DNA of 64,000 bases, from NCBI RefSeq assembly GCF_014356525.2, contig NC_052505.1:21349432-21413431 (forward strand). Reading direction: 5' to 3'. The notes below the pieces were generated by a model. That model ran no database searches and had not been told where the DNA came from. It was given only the letters and a program-made list of their open reading frames with translations. The stretch is from Nilaparvata lugens. Its lineage: Eukaryota > Arthropoda > Insecta > Hemiptera > Delphacidae. Positions 42,374-50,404 of this stretch are shown here, in pieces (position 1 is the first letter of the stretch; every line of letters starts with the position of its first letter). A program made the position numbers and the translations under genes.

Positions 42374-42732
42374 ATATTGAAGGAGAATTGAGTAACTATG
42401 ATTTAATGGATTGGGCTAGCTTATTACAAATTCGTTTAAGAGGAATATATATGCTAGATGCATTACCCAAAAAAATTCTAAAAAACGAAAATGCGATCGT
42501 GAATTTGGACAAGCACAGCCAACCGGGGACACACTGGATTGCATATAAGAAGGTAGGAAGTAATGTATGGTATTTTGATCCAATTGGAAATTTACAACCT
42601 CCATACGAATTGGACAAATATTGGAAAAAAGAAAATGGAGTAAATATATTTTATAATTTGGATCACTTGCAACCATTAGATAGTGATATTTGTGGCCATC
42701 TCACGTTATTGTTTCTTGCAAATCAGTTGTAA
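42370..42732 (+). CDS. Adenain-like cysteine protease, 120 aa
   Basis: Starts at the ATG of an ATGA overlap with the PLA2 gene. The catalytic set of the adenovirus-type protease (C5 family) is visible: H55 in PGTHWIAY, D70 in VWYFDPIG, Q101 (LQPLDSD) for the oxyanion hole and the nucleophile C108 in DICGHLTLLFL. It is short compared with adenain (~200 aa), as is usual in Polintons. It is expected to mature capsid and core precursors during assembly. The tight coupling to the PLA2 protein suggests co-translation or a shared transcript. Confidence 0.92.
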   Translation: MNIEGELSNYDLMDWASLLQIRLRGIYMLDALPKKILKNENAIVNLDKHSQPGTHWIAYKKVGSNVWYFDPIGNLQPPYELDKYWKKENGVNIFYNLDHLQPLDSDICGHLTLLFLANQL

Positions 42733-42758
42733 TTAAGTGTTTGTGTTGAACACACAAG

Positions 42759-43451
42759 ATGGTCGTTATAACGTTAAGATCAAAGTCAAGTAACCTTTAC
42801 GAACATTTACAAGAAATTATAGAATTGGACAAAAATAGTGAATGGGAAATTGGTCTGATTAATTTTTGTAGTTACAATAGTATAGCAAATGTAAACAAAG
42901 GAACAAATTCTAGCTTCAAATATGGTGATAAGTTAATCTTGTTGGATACCGGTGCATATGAGCTTGAGGATATTATAAAGTCTATAAAGCATAAATTGAA
43001 CTATGATGAGAAGAAGAATAGACTTATTATACGTGCAAATGCAAATACTATGAAGATTGAAATTTATTCTGATAAGCCTATTGATTTAACACGTTCTGAT
43101 TCGATTGCTAAGATACTAGGTTTTGATAATGTAGTTTTACAAGCAAATAAATGGCATTATTCCAAACATCTGGTTAACATATCGAGCATTGATGGTATTC
43201 TTGTTGAATGTAATTTAGCATGTGGCAGTTACTTTAACGGAAAAGAAAAACATATAATCTACGAATTTTTGCCAAAGGTTCCTAGCGGTTATTTAATAAA
43301 TGAAGTACCCTCTCCAATTATTTATGTACCTTTGAATACACGTCGAATTCAAACTATTAATGTAAAGGTAACAGACCAGAACGGATCGTTTATTGATTTC
43401 CGCGGAGATACAATTACAATTAGACTACACATACGTGAAAAACAAAAGTAA
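42759..43451 (+). CDS. Minor capsid (penton-like, single jelly-roll) protein, 230 aa
   Basis: ATG at 42759, 26 bases after the protease stop. The Polinton minor capsid pattern is present: WEIGLINFCSYNSIANV near residue 30-45, LLDTGAYELEDIIKSIKHKL, ANANTMKIEIYSDKPIDL, DSIAKILGF, CNLACGSYFNGKEKHIIYEF, LPKVPSGYLINEVPSPIIYV and a final IDFRGDTITIRLHI beta strand. Such proteins form the pentameric vertices. Their identification as capsid proteins is established for Polintons by structural prediction. The stop codon overlaps the next start (TAATG). Confidence 0.88.
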   Translation: MVVITLRSKSSNLYEHLQEIIELDKNSEWEIGLINFCSYNSIANVNKGTNSSFKYGDKLILLDTGAYELEDIIKSIKHKLNYDEKKNRLIIRANANTMKIEIYSDKPIDLTRSDSIAKILGFDNVVLQANKWHYSKHLVNISSIDGILVECNLACGSYFNGKEKHIIYEFLPKVPSGYLINEVPSPIIYVPLNTRRIQTINVKVTDQNGSFIDFRGDTITIRLHIREKQK

Positions 43452-43639
43452 TGGGATATCTTATTTTCAACCCGCGTACGCGTAGTACGTGTACGCATAA
43501 TCAAGTCATTAGAGAAAAGGTCGCGATAGCGTCAACATCTAGTAAAAGCAATAGGGCGTTATCAGCTAAAAGTGCGAGAACTTTGGAAAGATTAGGTTTT
43601 ATAGTTAATTGGCGACATGTCAGGAGGCGCCGCAATTAG
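43451..43639 (+). CDS. Small basic Polinton protein, 62 aa
   Basis: Starts in a TAATG overlap with the minor capsid stop, and its 3' end overlaps the major capsid start by 23 bases, so it is locked between the two capsid genes. It has about 13 Arg/Lys residues (SNRALSAKSARTLERLGFIV, WRHVRRRRN). Short proteins with a 'xxLxSLGFxV' ending occur at this place in other Polintons as far as I recall. The function is unknown; a minor virion component is possible. Confidence 0.65.
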   Translation: MGYLIFNPRTRSTCTHNQVIREKVAIASTSSKSNRALSAKSARTLERLGFIVNWRHVRRRRN

Positions 43640-44882
43640 TGATATTCTGGATGTGGAGACAGAGCTTCAGTTTTATAATGACATAACCAAATTCCAGTTT
43701 CATACACATACAGTTTATTCAGGACAAGAAATAAAAAACTCTGATGAAGCTCGAATTGGAATAAATTCATTGGATGTTTATACTTTACCTTGCAAATCAT
43801 TTATATTAATTGAGGGAACGGTGAGCTGTACAAAACCAGCAGCGCCTGCGATTACAGTAGCAGGAGAGGCAACTCAACCGGCTGGTGCGCCCATTGCGGC
43901 AGACTATAAATTAAGCAGTAACATAGTGGGCAACCTTTTTGATGAAATACGATACGAATTAGCAGGTCAACAAATTTCCAAATCAAGATTAATTGGTTTA
44001 ACTTCTACAATTAAAGCTATTCTTGTGAAGAACGCATCTGATAAAAACACATATCATTTAGCTGGTTTTGATAGAGCAGGATATGAGCTAACAGATAATA
44101 AATTCACTTTCTGTGTGCCGTTGAAATTAATCCTTCCATTTTTTGAAGATTTTCAAAGAATAATTTTAAACTTGAAACAAGAGCTTGTATTATTGAGGTC
44201 GCCCTCAGACCTCAATTGCGTCGAGTCTGCAACCGGTACAGAGGTTAGTGTAAAAATTACTAAGCTCCAATGGCGGATGCCCTACATTACTTTAGAAGAT
44301 CATGTGCGATTGAAATTTTTGAGACTGCTCGATGCCGACACTCCACTGAAATTAAGTTTCCGCCATTGGGAAATTTGTGAATTACCAAATTTGCAAAATT
44401 CACTTGTTCATTCTTGGTCAGTACGCACAACATCGAATTTTGATACTCCAAAATATGTTATAATTGCATTTCAAACTGATCGAAAGAATAAAATTAAAAA
44501 ATCAATATCTAATTTTGACAGCTGTAATATTTACAATGTTAAAGTATATTTGAATAGTGAGTATTATCCATACGAAAATCTGCTAGGTAAGAAGGAGGTT
44601 TTATATCGCATGTTCCTGGATTTCGCACCCTCGTATTATAATCATTCAATCAATAGCGAACTCGGAACAGAAATCGATTTTAAAACGTTTTGTGAATCAA
44701 CACCGCTGATTGTTGTAGATTGTTCACACCAACCAAGTCATTTGAAATCATCGACAGATGTTCGTATTGAAATGGAATTTAATAGTGCAGTACCTGCAAA
44801 TACTTCCGCGTATTGTGTTTTAATTAGCGATCGTGTGATGGAGTACACGCCACTCACGAGCATGGTGAAAGAAATTCAGTAA
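43617..44882 (+). CDS. Major capsid protein (double jelly-roll), 421 aa
   Basis: ATG at 43617. The size and the gene position fit the Polinton major capsid protein. Recognisable blocks are TKFQFHTHTVYSGQEI near the N-terminus, NLFDEIRYELAGQQI, AGYELTDNKFTFCVPLKLIL, FFEDFQRIILNLKQELVLLR, WRMPYITLEDHVRLKFLRL and YLNSEYYPYENL, ending with beta-strand-rich DVRIEMEFNSAVPANTSAYC. Hexon-like trimers of this fold build the icosahedral shell. No disruption is seen. An Ala/Pro-rich loop (~73-95, encoded by GC-richer DNA) probably is a surface tower loop. It is followed by a 90-base gap before the next gene. Confidence 0.9.
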   Translation: MSGGAAISDILDVETELQFYNDITKFQFHTHTVYSGQEIKNSDEARIGINSLDVYTLPCKSFILIEGTVSCTKPAAPAITVAGEATQPAGAPIAADYKLSSNIVGNLFDEIRYELAGQQISKSRLIGLTSTIKAILVKNASDKNTYHLAGFDRAGYELTDNKFTFCVPLKLILPFFEDFQRIILNLKQELVLLRSPSDLNCVESATGTEVSVKITKLQWRMPYITLEDHVRLKFLRLLDADTPLKLSFRHWEICELPNLQNSLVHSWSVRTTSNFDTPKYVIIAFQTDRKNKIKKSISNFDSCNIYNVKVYLNSEYYPYENLLGKKEVLYRMFLDFAPSYYNHSINSELGTEIDFKTFCESTPLIVVDCSHQPSHLKSSTDVRIEMEFNSAVPANTSAYCVLISDRVMEYTPLTSMVKEIQ

Positions 44883-44972
44883 TTTGTTGATAGAGTGCAT
44901 CACTGCAGGTTATATAAGGTGTGTACTGCACCAAATGTAAGCCATTATCAGTTTTACCTTTGAACAGGAATC

Positions 44973-45941
44973 ATGTCCTATTCTTTGTGTTCTGATATTT
45001 TGGTGGACAAGCCACAAACTCGCTCTATCCAGTGTGATCTTGATTCTGATATTTTGGACAAAGCTCAGTCGTCGCTACTTTACGATATTGAATCAACAAA
45101 TTTCTATTATGAACCAAGGAGAAGCAGTACACCAATCCAGAAGTCGGGAGAGGAGGAGGGGGAGGGGGCGCCAGAGGTGGAGGAACAGAAACGTGAAGAG
45201 GAACAGAAAGGAGTGCAAAAGCAGACACCTACGAAAATTGCTACGGTTGATCTTCACTGGTTTAAGCAAACTTGTAATCAAATTATTGTGAAAGAACTTG
45301 CTATTGTCGATGAGAGCAATAATTATGTTGTATTTCATTTCAAATCACCATTTCCAAAGATGGAATTGACTACAAAATTGTTTAACGACGTAACATGGCT
45401 GGAACGTAACTATCATAAAATAAAATGGAGCGATGGAGATTTGGAATGGAATGAGACAATTATCCGTGAATACCTCGCAGGTTATGAAAAAATTTTTACA
45501 AAAGGAACTGAGAAAGCAAAGTTTTTGAGAAGATTGCATTCTAACGTACAATGCATACCGGAGGACTTTCTCAAGCCCGATTTCAGCTTTTTCACCACTT
45601 CGTGGTGTTATGATGCATGTAAGATACATAAGTATAGACCCGATGGAAGGTGTGCTTTATTCTCTGCCCAACATTATAATTCTCTGCTGTTTAAAAATAT
45701 GTATCAAACAAATAATTTCTTGTGCGAGAATACTCGTATGAAAAGTATGAAATTGGCGCCTATGTATACGAATGCTCAGAAAAGAAACTTTGCACGTTAT
45801 GGATTCTTCTACAACGGAAAGGAATTACAGTGTGTTTATTGCTCGCATGCACTGAGACTGCATAAAGCTCGCACATGTTGTCTGTCTACAGACAAAGAAA
45901 GACCGTTTAATTACTCTATAATAGTGCCAGCCTACACATAG
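44973..45941 (+). CDS. Acidic protein with C-terminal BIR-like zinc knuckle, 322 aa
   Basis: ATG at 44973. Residues 55-85 are a Glu-rich low-complexity linker. ~95-245 is a putative globular domain with Trp and aromatic residues (LHWFKQTCNQIIVKELAI, FNDVTWLERNYHKIKWSD, FFTTSWCYDACKIH). At ~270-303 lies NFARYGFFYNGKELQCVYCS...H....C with C287, C290, H297, C302/303. The FARxGxF...LQCVxC string closely parallels BIR2 of the 204-aa protein (YFARNGYF...LQCVFC), so this is a truncated BIR-like fold or knuckle. The main domain is not recognised. It may be a virion or apoptosis-related accessory protein; both are guesses. Confidence 0.7.
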   Translation: MSYSLCSDILVDKPQTRSIQCDLDSDILDKAQSSLLYDIESTNFYYEPRRSSTPIQKSGEEEGEGAPEVEEQKREEEQKGVQKQTPTKIATVDLHWFKQTCNQIIVKELAIVDESNNYVVFHFKSPFPKMELTTKLFNDVTWLERNYHKIKWSDGDLEWNETIIREYLAGYEKIFTKGTEKAKFLRRLHSNVQCIPEDFLKPDFSFFTTSWCYDACKIHKYRPDGRCALFSAQHYNSLLFKNMYQTNNFLCENTRMKSMKLAPMYTNAQKRNFARYGFFYNGKELQCVYCSHALRLHKARTCCLSTDKERPFNYSIIVPAYT

Positions 45942-45959
45942 TTTTACTACTCGACAACG

Positions 45960-46235
45960 ATGGATCCGGCAAAGTGGTTAGCTGCTGACAACGAATTGGA
46001 AGTGAGGTTAAAAAACTGCATAGACTGGTATGATGAGTGTGAAAGTGCAATTCAGAAATCATCTAGTGAAAATTATAGTTTGGCGAAACAATTAAAGGCT
46101 ATTTTTCTAAGCACAGTTAATTTGAACGATATAAAAGACTATTTGTGCTATTACCGTCCATACAATTTGTCTGTAGATAAATTGATTAAAATTGAAGATG
46201 AAGTTATGATGTATTGTTGTAGTGAAATTTTTTAA
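45960..46235 (+). CDS. Polinton orphan protein, 91 aa
   Basis: ATG at 45960 (MDPAKWLAADNELEVRLKNC), 18 bases after the previous stop, so probably on the same transcript. It is acidic, with Cys and Tyr residues scattered (WYDECESA, YLCYYRPY, YCCSEIF), and its predicted secondary structure is almost all helical. No recognised domain; a small all-helical fold such as a death-superfamily module cannot be excluded. Confidence 0.55.
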   Translation: MDPAKWLAADNELEVRLKNCIDWYDECESAIQKSSSENYSLAKQLKAIFLSTVNLNDIKDYLCYYRPYNLSVDKLIKIEDEVMMYCCSEIF

Positions 46236-46283
46236 TTCAGATATTTCCTCGAACATTTTGGTTTAGTATCAGTGTAGACTTGA

Positions 46284-46381
46284 TTGAGTGAGCACGCGAG
46301 AAACGCCCCCTCAGACACAACTGTTACAGCTTGAGCTTATCAAGAGATACGCCCCCTCAGAGTCAACTCTGTTACAGCTAA
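46284..46381. promoter_or_regulatory. Tandem motif upstream of the last Polinton gene
   Basis: ACGCCCCCTCAGACACAACT..TTACAGCT (46301-46332) is repeated at ~46350-46379 (ACGCCCCCTCAGAGTCAACT..TTACAGCT), a ~49-base step. The GC-rich 10-mer CGCCCCCTCA is conspicuous in an AT-rich context, 35-110 bases before the ATG at 46415. It is likely a binding-site pair or promoter element; the factor is unknown. Confidence 0.45.
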
Positions 46382-46414
46382 GTGCACATTATTGTTCATA
46401 ACATAATCGAGGTC

Positions 46415-46729
46415 ATGCAGTGTTTTAGCTTTGCTAAATTCAAAAAATTATCTCGCCTCTTGATGTCAATTTCATTCAATGAATTTGATTCTATTGCAAA
46501 AACTATTAAATTTTCAACAGGATTCCAAGGCGATGATTTACCGTTAACAAAAACAGAAAATGTACATTTTCCAATTTTATCTGAGATTTTCGAATTATTG
46601 AACATACTAGATACAGGTCATCTACATTATTGTAGTGCAAATGATTTCTCAACTATTGTTACAAATACCGATGAACTTTGGAAATGCTTGTATGACATTG
46701 CAGATAAAAAATGTAAAAGATCAACTTAG
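46415..46729 (+). CDS. Polinton orphan protein with death-fold-like pattern, 104 aa
   Basis: The first ATG is at 46415 (MQCFSFAKFKKLSRLLMSIS); an in-frame GTG at 46382 is less likely. It ends 28 bases before the inner border of the right TIR. The hydrophobic layout FKKLSRLLMSISFNEFDSIA...ILSEIFELLNILDTGHLHYC...FSTIVTNTDELWKCLYDI resembles six short amphipathic helices with an 'xxLFxLLxxxGxL' centre, as in death effector domains. This is a visual resemblance and not a domain hit. If right, it would fit with the BIR proteins as an interferer with caspase activation. Confidence 0.6.
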   Translation: MQCFSFAKFKKLSRLLMSISFNEFDSIAKTIKFSTGFQGDDLPLTKTENVHFPILSEIFELLNILDTGHLHYCSANDFSTIVTNTDELWKCLYDIADKKCKRST

Positions 46730-46756
46730 ATCATTCTGTTAAGACATCAATAGAGC

Positions 46757-47100
46757 TGATACCCCAAGTGATATAGGTCTGAGGATATCTATAGCTATTT
46801 TTGGAATGCTTGTTCGTACTAAATTTACTATAGATATTCTCGGAGAGCACACTTAAAAAGCAACGCCTGCGGTTTGTACAGCACATAGAAAATTTCAATA
46901 TAAATTTGTGAAATTTTTCTTAACTGTCGGGTGGAAAGCAAACCAATCAGTATAAAGATGGATTCACTTTAATTTGTCAGTAGAAAAGGGAAAAAGGGAA
47001 ATTATTTTTTCACTCATCTAGCATTCACTTTAATTTTACAGTATAAAGATGTATTCACTCAGTATAAAGATGGATTCACTTTGCATTTAAAGATTTTAGG
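46757..47100. repeat. Polinton right terminal inverted repeat
   Basis: 46757-46960 mirrors 30603-30421. Outward it dissolves into degenerate copies of the ~30-bp unit (GATGGATTCACTTTAATTTG; GATGTATTCACTCAGTATAA; GATGGATTCACTTTGCATTT) and three TTGCATTTAAAG units to about 47133. The outer boundary is uncertain and may lie beyond, in or after the minisatellite that starts at 47200. Confidence 0.85.
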
Positions 47101-47199
47101 GTTGCATTTAAAGTAATATCCTTGCATTTAAAGATCCTTGCAACTAACTCTAGAACGAGAAACTTAAAGAGTAATAGGGTTTTAGCACATCTACAAAAG

Positions 47200-47933
47200 G
47201 GAGGAAAGGGGGAGGAGAGGGGGAGGAAAGGGGGAGGAGAGGGGGAGGAAAGGGGGAGGAGAGGGGGAGGAAAGGGGGAGGAGAGGGGGAGGAAAGGGGG
47301 AGGAGAGGGGGAGGAAAGGGGGAGGAGAGGGGGAGGAAAGGGGGAGGAGAGGGGGAGGAAAGGGGGAGGAGAGGGGGAGGAAAGGGGGAGGAGAGGGGGA
47401 GGAAAGGGGGAGGAGAGGGGGAGGAAAGGGGGAGGAGAGGGGGAGGAAAGGGGGAGGAGAGGGGGAGGAAAGGGGGAGGAGAGGGGGAGGAAAGGGGGAG
47501 GAGAGGGGGAGGAAAGGGGGAGGAGAGGGGGAGGAAAGGGGGAGGAGAGGGGGAGGAAAGGGGGAGGAGAGGGGGAGGAAAGGGGGAGGAGAGGGGGAGG
47601 AAAGGGGGAGGAGAGGGGGAGGAAAGGGGGAGGAGAGGGGGAGGAAAGGGGGAGGAGAGGGGGAGGAAAGGGGGAGGAGAGGGGGAGGAAAGGGGGAGGA
47701 GAGGGGGAGGAAAGGGGGAGGAGAGGGGGAGGAAAGGGGGAGGAGAGGGGGAGGAAAGGGGGAGGAGAGGGGGAGGAAAGGGGGAGGAGAGGGGGAGGAA
47801 AGGGGGAGGAGAGGGGGAGGAAAGGGGGAGGAGAGGGGGAGGAAAGGGGGAGGAGAGGGGGAGGAAAGGGGGAGGAGAGGGGGAGTTTGCGCATGCGCAG
47901 AGGGGGAGGGGGAGGGGGAGGGGGATTTGCGCA
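47200..47933. repeat. 22-bp purine-only minisatellite (~31 units)
   Basis: A ~685-base run (to 47885) repeats AGGAAAGGGGGAGGAGAGGG+GG with period 22, itself a diverged pair of 11-mers. It is followed by TTTGCGCATGCGCAG and four GAGGGGG units to 47925. The + strand contains only G and A, so all three frames of both strands stay open because 22 = 1 mod 3; the ~250-300-codon frames across it are artefacts. The tract can form G-quadruplex or triplex DNA. Confidence 0.95.
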
Positions 47934-48630
47934 AAATTTTTTCCTTATTTCTCGCGGATTGCGCAAAAATTCTTAGCAGTACTCTTAAATATAGGCTACT
48001 AAGGTGAAAAGGTAAAGTTCTAGGAACACTTTCAACCGGATTTACAACGAATGGATTCTCCTGTGGGTTTCATTAAAAGGATAAGGTTATATTCCGCCCT
48101 CTACCCACAATGTTCTTATGATCTCTGAAATAGGATCACATTAGGATCGCTGCGGTTGCACAAGTTACGCCTGATATGCTGGTACGAGTGTGGCGAAAAA
48201 TCTATTATTACAATTTACAATGCAAATAATACTAATGTAATAACATTGGCAGATAAAATAATAAGGTAGTCCTTTTGCCATTTTTCTTCCAAATTTATAG
48301 GTGATTTAAGTCCAAGATAAGATTAGAATTTCACGTGTACAATTTTGATAAAATTTTATTCCAAAATAAACATTAAAACTATAAATTTTGATTTTATTAT
48401 CGGTGGGATGTATGTTGCATTACCAACGGCTGTCTCATCGAACCAAAATTACACTCACACCTTAAACTTGAAGTGTTTTGTAACAAAATGACACCTTTCT
48501 CAATTCTGTAATTTCAATAAATATGTATGTCCTTTCAAAGTTGTAAAGTCATTTTATAATCACCCTAAATCTCCCATTTTTGAAGCTTTGAAAAATATCC
48601 TAGAAGGATAAAGGAGACAGTAATATCATT
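47934..48630. other. Flank between minisatellite and MITE cluster
   Basis: Gene-free. 48206-48265 is an inverted copy of the short repeat at 27100-27155. It is followed by 48315-48395 (TTTCACGTGTACAATTTTGA, ATTCCAAAATAAACAT), a piece of the foldback at 26518-27036. Confidence 0.5.
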
Positions 48631-48797
48631 TAAGGTGGATTCGCACACAACAGTGACAGTGAACAGTGAAAATATAATTCCCATACGTTCTTATGGGACT
48701 ATTCCCACTCAGCCCGGCCGAGCAAGTATGAACAATCCTACTAGAAGTTACGGGAATTATATTTTCACTGTCACAGTTGTGTGCGAAACCAGCTTTA
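48631..48797. mobile_element. Foldback MITE, intact copy
   Basis: Ends TAAGGTGGATTCGCACACAA and TTGTGTGCGAAACCAGCTTT. Inner arms AACAGTGAAAATATAATTCC / GGAATTATATTTTCACTGT. The family whose other copy was split by the mariner at 9520-10844. Confidence 0.85.
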
Positions 48798-48831
48798 TTC
48801 AATCAACCACAGATTTATTTAGTTTTAGTTT

Positions 48832-49156
48832 AACTAAAACTAAATACAAGAGCAGCAGAATTTATACTAGTAGGCGAGTACTGCTATTGGTCAAGGGCAT
48901 GAACGCCTGCCATTGGCCCAGCCAGACAGTCTCCTCCCACTTAACGGTGTGACAAAATGGCGGCTTAAGCAACAGAATCGCCATGATAACAAAATTTACT
49001 TTCAGTACAAAATAAGAACCAAGAAAACAAGTGTTAATAAAACAAATATGTAAATGACTGTCTCGCTGGGCCAATGGCAGGCGTTCATGCCCTTGACCAA
49101 TTGCAGTACTCGCCTACTAGTATAAATTCTGCTGCTCTTGTATTTAGTTTTAGTTT
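48832..49156. mobile_element. Foldback MITE with ~120-bp arms
   Basis: Left arm AACTAAAACTAAATACAAGA...GGTCAAGGGCATGAACGCC, right arm the inverse (GGCGTTCATGCCCTTGACC...TCTTGTATTTAGTTTTAGTT). It is inserted beside a half copy (49158-49300) of the 2487-2663 foldback. Confidence 0.88.
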
Positions 49157-49157
49157 A

Positions 49158-49300
49158 TCAGAGATTGACAATGGTGTAATAACCGAAACCGGTCTTTCTA
49201 AGTATCAATAAATCTGTGGTTTTTGACAATTTCTTAGTCTTTTTCATTCAATATGAATAATTATCACAATATCAACTTCTCAACTACACAAAAAGTTTAT
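49158..49300. mobile_element. Half copy of the 2487-2663 foldback
   Basis: AGATTGACAATGGTGTAATA through ATCAACTTCTCAACTACACA matches 2571-2698; the left arm is missing. Confidence 0.75.
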
Positions 49301-49430
49301 TCAATCATGTACAAATATTATACTTATAAGATAAGGAACAATGTACAAATATTATACTTATAACCAAATCAAAGGTTTATTTGGTTGATTATACTTATAA
49401 AATAAGGATCAACAGGCTTATGCCCAGAAC

Positions 49431-49467
49431 CATAGCCACCTCTAATACAGTATTAGAGGTGGCTATG
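49431..49467. mobile_element. 37-bp solo palindrome with 7-bp direct repeats
   Basis: CATAGCCACCTCTAATAC, one central A, then the exact inverse GTATTAGAGGTGGCTATG. These are the ends of the foldback at 55099-55370 fused head to head. CCAGAAC flanks it on both sides. Confidence 0.85.
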
Positions 49468-49904
49468 CCAGAACTGACCCTTTTCAAATTTGAAACAAAC
49501 GAAGGGATTTACCAGGCAAGAAAGATACCAGAAAATTTTTCTTTTTATAATTTCAAGAGAAGTATTATTGGTTTATTGTATTACAGATTTTATCAAAAAT
49601 ATATTGGAATCATCAGATGAAATTTATTTATTTATCATTTACAATCAACTTAAGGACAAAGAAACAGACTACAGTCCAAAACTTCTTTTCATCCCAATTT
49701 CATAAAATGAATAGAAATATATCAAAAACTATTCCTCAAAGAGCGTAAACATTCTTGAGTAAAAACTTGAATTCTGAGAGTTATCCACAACGGTTAAAAG
49801 TTTTGAATGAATTAGAATTCTCAGAGATTTAATTAGTACGGTAGCCAAGCGGAACAGAATTAACTTGATTAACAAAATTCTGCATGTACCTTACCTTCTT
49901 AGAA

Positions 49905-50330
49905 TGTATCCTATTATATTAAGCGAGCAATTTCTATATTTTTATATCTGGTTATTTATGTTCAACGGATCTCGAAATCGGCTCTTAACGATTTTCACGA
50001 AATTTGGAACATAGTAGGTTTATGATATAAAAATTCGATTGCACTAGGTCTCATCTTTGGGAAAACTCGCTGAATGACATTAAAAGGTTAATTCATCCTT
50101 GACTGAAAAAGCTGAGACTTTCGTCGTCTGTGGATAGTAAAAAGAGAGCGAGTGATTCTGTGGAAGATCAAAATATCGCATCCCCGAAATTCAGAAGCTG
50201 ACGTATAACCAGCTGTGAAATATAAACACGATCATTTTAGAGAATTGTGTTCTGTCTTATCTAAAGTAAACCATGGTTCTGTTTATCAATAAATAAAAAT
50301 AACGAGCGAAGCTCGGTGCCCCGATATTGA
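49905..50330 (+). repeat. Dispersed repeat, 'GAAGCTCGGTGCCCCGATAT' family, copy 2
   Basis: Matches 17090-17505 in the same orientation, with GCGAGCAATTTCTATATTTT at the start and CGAGCGAAGCTCGGTGCCCC at the end. Confidence 0.75.
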
Positions 50331-50404
50331 AGATGAATTGCAAGTGATGGTCAATATTAAATCTGAATTATTAAAAAAATTTAGTCACATTACAGCATTT
50401 TCTA

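Larger units (their letters stand above)
30331..47100. mobile_element. Polinton/Maverick (adintovirus-like) element, ~16.7 kb
   Basis: The interval is defined by inverted terminal repeats (left 30331-30603, right 46757 to about 47100) and carries the full Polinton set: protein-primed polymerase B, retroviral-type integrase, A32-type ATPase, adenain-like protease, minor and major capsid proteins, plus a PLA2-domain protein. Six genes lie on the - strand in the left half and ten on the + strand in the right half, diverging from 38459-38549. No frame shows a stop or frameshift, and the TIRs differ at only a few positions plus small indels, so the copy is young and may be competent. The outer borders are uncertain because the ends dissolve into ~30-bp subrepeats, and I could not find the expected 6-bp target duplication. 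Such elements are integrated virus-like genomes as well as transposons. Confidence 0.95.

Noticed and set aside
47076..47976. Three long open frames (Gly/Glu/Arg-rich on +, Pro/Ser/Leu-rich on -)
   Set aside because: They arise from a 22-bp purine-only minisatellite whose period keeps every frame open; there is no start context or family signature.
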